A DNA stretch of 6,458 nt from Planctomycetaceae bacterium (GTDB taxonomy: Bacteria > Planctomycetota > Planctomycetia > Pirellulales > Thermoguttaceae), in assembly GCA_031276415.1 (NCBI GenBank), contig JAISNF010000060.1, positions 1 to 6,458 on the forward strand. Reading direction: 5' to 3'. Positions 1 to 5,127 of this stretch are shown here, piece by piece. Below the pieces are notes generated by a model that saw only the letters and a list, made by a program, of their open reading frames with translations, was not told the DNA's origin and searched no databases. Made by a program: the position numbers and the translations under genes. The stretch's first letter is position 1. Each line of letters opens with the position of its first letter.

Positions 1-284
1 TGGTAAACAGGATAAACCGGATGCCACACACGGACATATCGCGGATAAACCGGATAATAAGCCGGTGCTCCGTAAATAACCGGACGGTAAACACCGAAAA
101 GTCCCCGACGATACACCACTGGCGGGTGACACGGATCAAAATGGGGAACACTGCAATCGCACGGAGCAACAACAGATTCGGTAACCACGTTTGTTTGATG
201 AACGGCTTCTTCTGCCGAAGAAACATTGACCGCCGCAAAAACAAACAACAATACTACAGAAAGGTAAACAAACATTTTCGTCAT
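1..284 (-). CDS. Small exported Pro/Tyr-rich protein, function unknown (C-terminus beyond window)
   Basis: I read 94 complete codons from ATG at 284 to the left edge with no stop, so the C-terminus is missing. The start is supported by AGGAG (complement of 291-295), six bases upstream. Residues 1-24 form a classic signal peptide: a short Lys-containing start, a hydrophobic core (VYLSVVLLFVFAAV) and VSSA before EE, so cleavage after Ala24 is likely. The mature part has three cysteines (Cys42, Cys44, Cys52), then a low-complexity stretch rich in Pro, Tyr, Val and Arg (for example YPVYPRYVRVWHPVYPVY, about 77-94). I do not recognise a family. Short secreted Pro/Tyr-rich proteins of this kind are common hypothetical proteins in planctomycetes. 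It has its own promoter and leader, so it is probably a separate transcription unit from ruvC. The opposite strand is also open here but shows no start signal or protein-like composition. Confidence 0.72.
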   Translation of the reverse strand, partial: MTKMFVYLSVVLLFVFAAVNVSSAEEAVHQTNVVTESVVAPCDCSVPHFDPCHPPVVYRRGLFGVYRPVIYGAPAYYPVYPRYVRVWHPVYPVY

Positions 285-319
285 AATAAACTCCTTTGTG
301 AAAAGTTATGGAACAACCA

Positions 320-349
320 TTTCAGAAATAAATTACTTTATCTCTGAAA
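320..349 (-). promoter_or_regulatory. Leader hairpin with GUAA tetraloop upstream of the exported-protein gene
   Basis: Read as minus-strand RNA, positions 349-320 fold into a 13-bp stem (arms beginning UUUCAGAG and ending UUCUGAAA). It is continuous apart from one G-U wobble and is closed by GUAA, a GNRA-type tetraloop. The complementary strand has an A-C mismatch where the RNA has G-U, which favours a role in minus-strand RNA. The stem is AT-rich, lies about 25 nucleotides upstream of the ribosome binding site, and has no following U-tract. A role in translation control or mRNA stability fits better than termination. Confidence 0.35.
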
Positions 350-362
350 AAAACACGCAGAC

Positions 363-411
363 AAAATAACCCGCAATTGCCCGCAATAGACAATCACAAA
401 CAGGTTATTTT
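363..411 (-). promoter_or_regulatory. Second inverted repeat in the leader of the exported-protein gene
   Basis: AAAATAACC (363-371) and GGTTATTTT (403-411) are perfect 9-bp inverted arms around a 31-base loop. The loop contains two CCGCAAT-like words and the palindrome GCAATTGC (373-380 region). It lies within the predicted transcript between the promoter at 429-456 and the GUAA hairpin at 320-349, so the leader could be a two-stem structure. No known riboswitch was recognised. Confidence 0.22.
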
Positions 412-428
412 TATCAACTTCAACGATT

Positions 429-456
429 ATTCTACCATCACAACCAATAGAGTCAA
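429..456 (-). promoter_or_regulatory. Sigma70-type promoter for the exported-protein gene
   Basis: On the minus strand TTGACT (complement of 451-456) and TAGAAT (complement of 429-434) are separated by 16 bases. Each box matches the housekeeping consensus at five of six positions. Transcription would start near 421 and give a leader of about 135 nucleotides before the ATG at 284. It is the best promoter-like pair I saw in the window and it points at the exported-protein gene. The call rests on sequence alone. Confidence 0.5.
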
Positions 457-537
457 TACTTTGGATAAAAAAGGTAAAATTTTTCGATTATAGAATATAA
501 GACCAATAAATGAGCATCTCTAAAAAATTATTCATAA

Positions 538-624
538 GGTAACTTCTAAAAACTGGTTTTTTATTTAATCACAGAGGACACAGAGAACGCAGAGGAATTT
601 TTAATTGGAATCAAAACGTTATTT
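538..624 (+). repeat. Dispersed repeat, copy 1 (GGTAACTTCTAAAAAC ... CACAGAGGACACAGAG)
   Basis: It starts with GGTAACTTCTAAAAACTGG, passes through a T-rich spacer to TTTAATCACAGAGGACACAG and AACGCAGAGGAA, and ends ATTGGAATCAAAACGTTATTT. The same order of blocks recurs at 3517-3600 (+), 3638-3730 (-) and 6337-6431 (+). The core belongs to the widespread CACAGAGGACACAGAG intergenic type, which gives spurious 'HRGHREHRG' translations. It lies in the 400-base gap between ruvC and the exported-protein gene. The rest of that gap holds the promoter, the leader and AT-rich sequence in which I see nothing else. Confidence 0.75.
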
Positions 625-626
625 AA

Positions 627-663
627 TGGCAACTTCTAAAAAATAACTTTTTAGAAGTTGCCA
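627..663 (-). terminator. Perfect 16-bp hairpin behind ruvC, possible terminator
   Basis: Positions 627-642 and 648-663 are exact reverse complements (TGGCAACTTCTAAAAA against its inverse) around the 5-base loop ATAAC. It lies about 20 bases past the ruvC stop, where a terminator would be expected. There is no clean U-tract after the stem: on the minus strand ATTAAATAACG follows. It could instead act as a 3'-end stabiliser. The stem sequence is the terminal motif of the dispersed repeat next to it, so it probably arose from two inverted repeat ends rather than as a purpose-built terminator. Confidence 0.4.
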
Positions 664-681
664 GATTACAAAAACCTCAAA

Positions 682-1230
682 TTATCGGCGTGAAATATCG
701 TTTGGGAAAAGACGGTCAATACCTTGATAAGATTCAGACGGTTTCACATTAACTCCAAGATGACCATGATAAAAATGACAAAGCGCAATCGCTAACGCAT
801 CCGCAACATCCGGCGGCTCAGGATATGTCGCTAAATTCAACTCCAACTTGATCGCCCGCTGAATCTGATCCTTTGTTGCCCGACCATTTCCGGTTACAAT
901 CTTTTTGACTTTCGTTGCCCCGTAAGAAACCACGTCAAGCCCCGATTGGTTCGCCGCCAGACAAATACAACCACGCGCATGCCCCATCAAAATTGCAGTG
1001 GTCGGACGATCATAATGCGTGTAAAGTTGCTCCATCGCAACAACATCCGGCTTAAACGTTTCAAGAACTTCCCGAATACCGTCGTAAATTTCACCGACTT
1101 TAGCGGTCAAATGTTTCGACTGACTACGCACAACTCCCGCTTCAAGCAAACGAACCTTGCCGCTCGAAACATCTATCACCCCATAACCCGTCGTGTTCAA
1201 ACCCGGATCAATACCAAGAATTATCTTCAT
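682..1230 (-). CDS. ruvC: Crossover junction endodeoxyribonuclease RuvC
   Basis: RuvC is the Holliday junction resolvase. As a dimer it cuts the two strands of a four-way junction symmetrically, normally with the RuvAB branch-migration motor. The 182-residue product has the usual length and RNase H-like layout. The opening MKIILGIDPG...TTGYGVI carries the first catalytic Asp (Asp8), VAMEQLY the Glu (Glu67), and PPDVADALAIALCH the last two acids (Asp141, Asp144), so all four metal-binding residues are present. I start at ATG 1230 because the protein then begins like known RuvCs. An in-frame TTG three codons upstream (1239) is possible. Neither start has a Shine-Dalgarno site. comM lies upstream in the same direction, 190 bases away, and ruvA and ruvB are not in view. 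Confidence 0.95.
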   Translation of the reverse strand: MKIILGIDPGLNTTGYGVIDVSSGKVRLLEAGVVRSQSKHLTAKVGEIYDGIREVLETFKPDVVAMEQLYTHYDRPTTAILMGHARGCICLAANQSGLDVVSYGATKVKKIVTGNGRATKDQIQRAIKLELNLATYPEPPDVADALAIALCHFYHGHLGVNVKPSESYQGIDRLFPNDISRR

Positions 1231-1313
1231 GCGTAACAAATTTTAATTATTCGCCAAAATAAAATCGTAACTGTCCATTTTCTTAACTACAAAATAAATT
1301 GATAATTGATTCA

Positions 1314-1343
1314 AATTACCCCAGCAGGGCATTACCAATGTAG
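1314..1343 (-). repeat. Degraded fragment of the palindromic repeat near tnpA
   Basis: On the minus strand this reads TACATTGGTAATGCCC then TGCTGGGGTAAT. This parallels the TACATTACAT...TTTGCGGGGTTAAT part of the 114-bp units at 4296-4633. Similarity is short and gapped, so common origin is likely but not certain. It sits between comM and ruvC. Confidence 0.35.
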
Positions 1344-1363
1344 CCGGCAGTTTTAACCGCCGG
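1344..1363 (-). other. GC-rich hairpin in the comM-ruvC gap
   Basis: As minus-strand RNA, 1363-1344 gives CCGGCGGU-UAAA-ACUGCCGG, an 8-bp stem with one G-U pair and a UAAA loop. It stands out in otherwise AT-rich sequence. It lies about 60 bases past the comM stop and 115 bases before ruvC. There is no U-tract, so a strong intrinsic terminator is unlikely. It may be an mRNA processing or stability element, or repeat debris. Confidence 0.35.
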
Positions 1364-1369
1364 AACATC

Positions 1370-1395
1370 AATCTGCGGACTTGTTTTCTTAATTT
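1370..1395 (-). repeat. Short element shared by the 3' regions of comM and exbD2 (copy 1)
   Basis: These 26 bases match 3776-3800 except for one T in a T-run. On the minus strand they read AAATTAAG, then an A-run, then CAAGTCCGCAGATT. The CCGCAGATT end is typical of the CGCAGATT/CACAGATT intergenic repeats, seen more fully at 3741-3800. Here only the inner edge remains, starting 25 bases past the comM stop. Confidence 0.55.
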
Positions 1396-1420
1396 GGGAT
1401 TAAAAATTATTTCAATTATT

Positions 1421-2956
1421 TTATTTCCAGAGTTTTCGATCCAGAGTTCGGTAATTAATTGCTTCGTAAAGGTGTGTCGGCTCGATATTTGGCGAATGTT
1501 CCAAATCGGCGATTGTTCGGGCAATCCGTAAAATTTTGTCATGAGCACGCGCCGACAAACCAAAATCGTCCATCGCTGTTTTGAGAATAGAATGTCCGTA
1601 TTCGTTGAGTTTACAATAATTCACAATTTGCCGATGCGACATATCGGCGTTGTAACGGATTTTCGATTTTGCGAATCGTTCCGCTTGAATTGTTCGTGCG
1701 GCGAGAACTTGTGTCCGAATTTCTGCACTGGAAGTTCCCGGAGCGGTTGTGGAAAGTTCCGAATAATCGACCGGCGGAACCTCAATATGAATATCAATCC
1801 GATCCAACAACGGACCGCTAATCCGATTGATATACCGTTCAATCTGCAAAGACGAACAACGGCATTGCCGGCGCGGGTCGTTACGATAACCGCACGGACA
1901 CGGATTCAATGCCGCAATCAAAATGAAATTTGCCGGAAATGTGCTTGTTTGCGCAACACGTGCAATTGTAACAGTCCCGTCTTCAAGCGGTTGCCGTAAC
2001 ACTTCAAGAGTTCGGCGGTTAAATTCCGGTAACTCGTCAAGAAACAAAACGCCGTTGTGTGCCAAACTGATTTCACCCGGACTAGGCGGAGAACCGCCGC
2101 CAACAAGTCCCGCTTCGCTAATCGTGTGATGCGGTTCCCGAAACGGTCGCGTTGCAATAAGCGGAACATCACTTTTGAGATGACCTAAAACACTGAACAC
2201 ACGCGTTGTTTCAAGCGATTCCTCCAACGAAAGTTTCGGCAACACCGTTCCAAACCGTTTGGCAAGCATTGTTTTACCGGTTCCGGGCGGACCGATCATC
2301 AACATATTATGACCTCCAGCCGCTGCAACCGTCATTGCCCGTTTTGCCGATTCTTGACCGCGAACATCGGAAAAATCATGTTCGGATTCGCTTAATTGTT
2401 CAAAAAAACTCAAATCAACCGACGCAATAGGTTCAATTTGAATTTCTCCGTTCAAAAATCCAACCGCTTCCGTCAGACAAGAAATCGGAATAACATTCAG
2501 ACCTTCGACAACCGCCGCTTCAGATGCGTTTTCTGCGGGAACAATTAAATGTTCGATACCGAGTTCGCGTGCCGACAACGCAATAGACAACGCCCCTTTG
2601 ATTGGACGCATTGTTCCGTCCAACGCCAACTCGCCGACAACCGCATATTGACTCAACACCGCCGCCGGAAGTTGACCGCTTCCCGCCAAAAGACCAAGTG
2701 AAATCGGAAGATCAAATGACGCTGCCTGTTTCGGTAAATCCGCCGGAGCAAGATTGATAACGGTTCGGTGAATGGGATTGAAAAAACCGGAATTTTCAAG
2801 AGCACGCTCAATTCGGAATGTACTTTCCTTGACCACTGTTTCGGGAAGTCCTACCAAAATTGTTTTCGGAATTCCTATGTCGGCACAATCAACCTCAACA
2901 TCAACCGGCACCGCATCAATTCCAAGCAAGGAAAATGTTTTGATTTTGACAAGCAT
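1421..2956 (-). CDS. comM: ComM/YifB family AAA+ ATPase (magnesium-chelatase-like)
   Basis: The 511-residue protein is full length for the YifB/ComM family. ComM from naturally transformable bacteria is a hexameric helicase that drives branch migration during recombination of incoming DNA. Residues 1 to about 170 are the N-terminal Lon-protease-like (ChlI) domain, with the family phrases GLPETVVKES and NLAPADLPKQ. The AAA+ core follows: Walker A GPPGTGKT (222-229), the FREPHHTIS and GGGSPPSPGEISLAHNGVL segments, Walker B VLFLDE (303-308), and a sensor/arginine region LLDRIDIH (383-390). Four cysteines, CPC (353-355) and CRC (365-367), form the cluster usual in this family. The C-terminal lid ends with LSARAHDKILRIARTIADLE. 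ATG 2956 is 28 bases past the exbD1 stop, without a Shine-Dalgarno site. Despite older names, there is no reason to expect magnesium chelatase activity. Confidence 0.95.
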   Translation of the reverse strand: MLVKIKTFSLLGIDAVPVDVEVDCADIGIPKTILVGLPETVVKESTFRIERALENSGFFNPIHRTVINLAPADLPKQAASFDLPISLGLLAGSGQLPAAVLSQYAVVGELALDGTMRPIKGALSIALSARELGIEHLIVPAENASEAAVVEGLNVIPISCLTEAVGFLNGEIQIEPIASVDLSFFEQLSESEHDFSDVRGQESAKRAMTVAAAGGHNMLMIGPPGTGKTMLAKRFGTVLPKLSLEESLETTRVFSVLGHLKSDVPLIATRPFREPHHTISEAGLVGGGSPPSPGEISLAHNGVLFLDELPEFNRRTLEVLRQPLEDGTVTIARVAQTSTFPANFILIAALNPCPCGYRNDPRRQCRCSSLQIERYINRISGPLLDRIDIHIEVPPVDYSELSTTAPGTSSAEIRTQVLAARTIQAERFAKSKIRYNADMSHRQIVNYCKLNEYGHSILKTAMDDFGLSARAHDKILRIARTIADLEHSPNIEPTHLYEAINYRTLDRKLWK

Positions 2957-2984
2957 TATATTTTGACTTTACGAGCATGGTTGA

Positions 2985-3467
2985 TTATTGTGGATTATCT
3001 TTACGTCGGGGAGCGAATTTGATTTTGTCGCAAATTTTGTAGATTTGTCCGTCTTTTACTTCGCCGGTTACGGCGGTAATTGCTTCGATGACGTATTCAT
3101 ATCGAAGTTTTTCATCCGGTGCCAGTTCAATTTCAACAGCGGCTTTATCGGGACCGCCGCGTTGCTGAATCATCTGAAGAACACGTTTACGCAGTTCGGT
3201 AAAACTGGTTCCAAGAACACGATCTCCAAGACTAATCGTTGTCAATTTTCCGGTCGGCGATGCGGAAAGACGAACCCGAAGCGGTTCAGGCGGAAGATCA
3301 ATTGTTTCACGCGGTTGCGAAACCGGCGGCATTTTAATATTGAAATCGCCCTCAGGAACAACAATCTTAAACGTCATCACGAAAAAAATTAAGAGCAAAA
3401 ACACCACGTCAATCATGGACGTCATATTCAACTCGGCTTTTTTATGACCTGACAATTTCCGTTTCAT
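2985..3467 (-). CDS. exbD: ExbD/TolR family biopolymer transport protein (ExbD1)
   Basis: This 160-residue protein has the ExbD/TolR plan. A short basic cytoplasmic tail (MKRKLSGHKK) is followed by the hallmark LNMTSMIDVVFLLLIFFVM, a single membrane helix at about 17-37 with the essential protonatable Asp at residue 20. A periplasmic domain covers about 40-160. Its C-terminal part (RYEYVIEAITAVTGEV...IYKICDKIKFAP) matches the usual ExbD fold. ExbD works with an ExbB channel to turn the proton gradient into motion that energises outer-membrane transport or envelope upkeep. It sits downstream of exbD2 across a repeat-filled gap and 28 bases before comM, so co-transcription with comM is likely. 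No Shine-Dalgarno site is visible before ATG 3467. The actual client system is unknown. Confidence 0.92.
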   Translation of the reverse strand: MKRKLSGHKKAELNMTSMIDVVFLLLIFFVMTFKIVVPEGDFNIKMPPVSQPRETIDLPPEPLRVRLSASPTGKLTTISLGDRVLGTSFTELRKRVLQMIQQRGGPDKAAVEIELAPDEKLRYEYVIEAITAVTGEVKDGQIYKICDKIKFAPRRKDNPQ

Positions 3468-3516
3468 TTTTAATAATTGGTTTCGTTGTTTTCTATATTT
3501 AAAAATAACCTATTTT

Positions 3517-3600
3517 GGTAACTTCTAATAACCGGCTTTTTAAGCACAATTTATTTAACCACAGAGAACACAGAATTCACAGAGAAGAAAAATTTAATTT
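3517..3600 (+). repeat. Dispersed repeat, copy 2 (left arm of facing pair)
   Basis: It begins GGTAACTTCTAATAACCGGC, reaches TTAACCACAGAGAACACAG at 3555 and then CACAGAGAAG, and fades into AT-rich sequence. It is more diverged than copy 1. With copy 3 it forms a facing inverted pair filling most of the 331-base gap between exbD2 and exbD1. Confidence 0.7.
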
Positions 3601-3637
3601 TAAAAATTATTTTAAATCAAAAATTAATTATAAAGTC

Positions 3638-3730
3638 AAATAACATTTTGATTCCAATTAAAAAAATTTCCTCTGTGCTCTCTGTGTCCTCTGTGGTTAA
3701 TAAAAAATAAATTTGTCGTTTTTAGAAGTT
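3638..3730 (-). repeat. Dispersed repeat, copy 3 (right arm of facing pair)
   Basis: Read on the minus strand from 3730 it runs AACTTCTAAAAACGAC, a T-rich spacer, ATTAACCACAGAGGACACAG, AGCACAGAGGAAA, then TTTAATTGGAATCAAAATG and TTATTT. This is block for block the same as copy 1, including the ATTGGAATCAAAA tail. The minus-strand translation NHRGHREHRG found here is the familiar by-product of this repeat and not a gene. Confidence 0.75.
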
Positions 3731-3740
3731 CTTTTTTGAA

Positions 3741-3800
3741 AATAATCTGTGTAAATAATCTGTGTTTATCTGCGAAATCTGCGGACTTGTTTCTTAATTT
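3741..3800 (-). repeat. CGCAGATT/CACAGATT-type repeat abutting exbD2 (copy 2)
   Basis: On the minus strand, from the exbD2 stop onward, it reads CAAGTCCGCAGATTTCGCAG, ATAAACACAGATT and ATTTACACAGATTATT. That is a run of four related 'NCAGATT' words typical of intergenic repeats of this type. Its edge (3776-3800) matches 1370-1395 behind comM. It overlaps the exbD2 stop codon, so it may have set the present 3' end of that gene. Confidence 0.6.
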
Positions 3801-4233
3801 ATTGATCATTTTGTTTAGCGCGGAGTTTGAAATTTTCAAGTTTCAGACTTTGGCACAGTTCGATCACATCCTGAACTTTTCCTGCTTCACATCCCGCATC
3901 CGCACGAATAATAACATTAACCGATTTGATTGGAACTTTGAGCAATTTCAGTAATCGCAACTGAAATTCGATTTTTTTCCGCAAACCTTCTATATCATAG
4001 TCGGCGTTGGCGTAAATCACCTTGCCGTCGCTAAGTACTTGAAGAACCATTGGTTCTGTTGGCGGAGAGTCGGGCGGTTTTGCCAGTTCACTGATTGGCA
4101 ATCTGATCCGTTCATTCGTATCGGCTTCAGAGAAATTGATCAAAACCATAAAGAACGCGATTAACAAAAATGTAATGTCAATCATCGATGTCATATCGAG
4201 TTCCCGTTTTTCGGCTTTCGATTTGAATTTCAT
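3799..4233 (-). CDS. exbD: ExbD/TolR family biopolymer transport protein (ExbD2)
   Basis: This second, distinct ExbD of 144 residues has a basic tail (MKFKSKAEKR) followed by ELDMTSMIDITFLLIAFFMVLI, a membrane helix at about 16-36 with the conserved Asp at residue 19. A Pro-rich linker (LAKPPDSPPTEP) and a periplasmic domain follow. The VNVIIRADAGCEAGKVQDVIELCQSL stretch corresponds to the ExbD 'IRAD...GKVVEVMD' region. It differs enough from ExbD1 that it is a paralog, not a recent duplicate, and the two could pair as a heterodimer within one ExbB ring (inference). Translation starts at ATG 4233 without a visible Shine-Dalgarno site. exbB lies about 1.1 kb upstream with tnpA and its repeats between. 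The stop lies inside the edge of a CGCAGATT-type repeat. Confidence 0.9.
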   Translation of the reverse strand: MKFKSKAEKRELDMTSMIDITFLLIAFFMVLINFSEADTNERIRLPISELAKPPDSPPTEPMVLQVLSDGKVIYANADYDIEGLRKKIEFQLRLLKLLKVPIKSVNVIIRADAGCEAGKVQDVIELCQSLKLENFKLRAKQNDQ

Positions 4234-4543
4234 TGTAGGAAATCAGTTAAAATTAAAAGGAAAAAAATACAAATATTTCAGTGAAATTTTCGTTATTAAC
4301 CCCGCAAAGGATGTAATGTACATAACCGTAGGTGCAACAAAACGCAACCTACGGACAAAATCTCAATCCAATTTTTCTAAGCCCTGCAAAGGAATTTTCG
4401 TTTTTCAATCTTAACCCTGCAAGGATGTAATGTACATAACCATAGGTACAGCAAAACGCAACCTACGGACAAAATCTCAATCCAATTTTTCTAAGCCCTG
4501 CAAAGGAATTTTCGTTTTTCAATCTTAACCCCGCAGGGGTGTG

Positions 4544-4583
4544 ATGTGCATAACCGTAGGTGTAGCGAAGCGCAACCTACGGA
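4544..4583 (+). repeat. Outer inverted repeat, left copy
   Basis: It starts ATGTGCATAACCGTAGGTG and ends CGCAACCTACGGA, and contains its own hairpin (CCGTAGGT/ACCTACGG). It is identical, inverted, to 5149-5188 on the other side of tnpA. It is the middle part of array unit 3. Confidence 0.85.
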
Positions 4584-4609
4584 CAGAAGAATCCCAACCC
4601 AATTTTTCT

Positions 4610-4633
4610 AAGCCCTGCAAGGGCGAGATTATC
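4610..4633 (+). repeat. Inner inverted repeat, left copy
   Basis: AAGCCCTGCAAGGGCGAG then ATTATC, with a 5-bp hairpin GCCCT-GCA-AGGGC. It is inverted relative to 5104-5127. It contains the tnpA stop codon (4629-4631), so gene and repeat form one unit. Confidence 0.75.
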
Positions 4634-5075
4634 GTATCCAATCTCTTTCATCTAATACAAGTCCCATTGTTCTAATAAATTCTATAAATTCCTCTTTGAA
4701 AGATACCGTTTTGTGATGTTCACGCTGTTTTTTTATGTAATTAATTATCATATCTTTATCTTGTAAACTATAAGTTAATGCGGCATATCCATCACTCCAT
4801 GCCATAAAATTTTCAAATCCGGCAGTACGTTTCAACATTTTACTCGTTTCGGTTTTCAACTCACGCATAAAATCGGCAAGAGCTATAGTCGGATGAATCG
4901 ACACAAAAATATGAACATGATCTTCCATACCATTAACACGGTAAAGTACGCCGTTTTTATTTTTTATCATACCCCAGATATAACGGTATAATTCTTCTGA
5001 ATGTTCTAGCGGAATAACAGGTTGATTTGCTTTTGTCCTTATAATAATGTGATAAAGTAGTTGTACATAACTCAT
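4629..5075 (-). CDS. tnpA: IS200/IS605-family Y1 transposase (TnpA, possibly RAYT-like)
   Basis: A 148-residue HUH-superfamily single-tyrosine transposase. Such enzymes act as dimers on single-stranded DNA, recognise hairpins and join through a 5'-phosphotyrosine. The HUH motif is HVH (His53, His55) in GMEDHVHIFVSIHPT. The catalytic Tyr is Tyr113 in NYIKKQ, with the usual Gln117. The start MSYVQLLYHIIIRTK and the end GLVLDERDWIR are typical of this family, and the length matches IS200 TnpA, so it appears intact. No tnpB or orfB accompanies it. ATG 5075 has no Shine-Dalgarno site, and weak expression is usual for IS200 TnpA. It lies between exbB and exbD2 in the same direction and is framed tightly by inverted palindromic repeats. 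Whether it moves itself or acts on the surrounding repeats in trans cannot be told from one copy. Confidence 0.93.
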   Translation of the reverse strand: MSYVQLLYHIIIRTKANQPVIPLEHSEELYRYIWGMIKNKNGVLYRVNGMEDHVHIFVSIHPTIALADFMRELKTETSKMLKRTAGFENFMAWSDGYAALTYSLQDKDMIINYIKKQREHHKTVSFKEEFIEFIRTMGLVLDERDWIR

Positions 5076-5103
5076 TTGATTATTGATTAGTTTACGGCAA
5101 ATT

Positions 5104-5127
5104 GATAATCTCGCCCCTGCGGGGCTT
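5104..5127 (-). repeat. Inner inverted repeat, right copy
   Basis: On the minus strand AAGCCCCGCAGGGGCGAG then ATTATC. It differs from 4610-4633 at two positions that are paired with each other in the hairpin (T-A there, C-G here), so the stem is kept. It begins about 29 bases upstream of the tnpA start. Confidence 0.75.

Larger units (their letters stand above)
4296..4633 (+). repeat. Three-unit palindromic repeat array, period about 114 bp
   Basis: Units begin with TTAACCC at 4296, 4411 and 4525 (spacings 115 and 114). Each has TTAACCCYGC, then GTAATGTACATAACC or its variant, then a CCGTAGG...CCTACGG hairpin, then the TCCAATTTTTCTAAGCCCTG stretch. Units 1 and 2 end AAAGGAATTTTCGTTTTTCA. 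Unit 3 instead ends in AAGGGCGAGATTATC, which runs into the tnpA stop. Unit 2 has one arm altered to CCATAGG, which still pairs as G-U in minus-strand RNA. The array fills the exbD2-tnpA gap and encodes nothing plausible. Spacers are not unique, so it is not a CRISPR. A further unit begins at the right window edge (6432-6458). Confidence 0.85.

Noticed and set aside
21..347. Plus-strand open frame of 108 codons
   Set aside because: It lies opposite the exported-protein gene, which has a signal peptide, ribosome binding site and promoter. The plus-strand product is a basic, Asn/Arg-rich sequence typical of an antisense shadow.
1243..1563. Minus-strand frame of 106 codons overlapping the 3' end of comM, including an 11-residue mini-ORF (MDSYDFILANN) ending just before ruvC
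   Set aside because: The larger frame overlaps the conserved comM C-terminus in another register and has no domain-like content. The mini-ORF at 1243-1278 could be a leader peptide, but it has no ribosome binding site or attenuator structure to support it.
1541..2430. Several plus-strand and alternate-frame minus-strand open frames inside comM
   Set aside because: All sit across the conserved AAA+ domain of comM and have the low-complexity, basic or Cys/Arg-rich composition of shadow frames.
3636..3839. Minus-strand frame of 67 codons containing NHRGHREHRG
   Set aside because: This is the well-known artefact of translating the CACAGAGGACACAGAG repeat. It starts inside exbD2 in the wrong frame.
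4136..4414. Plus-strand frame of 92 codons reaching from exbD2 into the repeat array
   Set aside because: It begins antisense to the exbD2 membrane helix and ends within repeat unit 1, with no start signal or recognisable content.
4296..4633. Possible CRISPR array
   Set aside because: Repeat and spacer are not separable: the full 114-bp unit is repeated, including what would be the spacers, and no cas gene is present.
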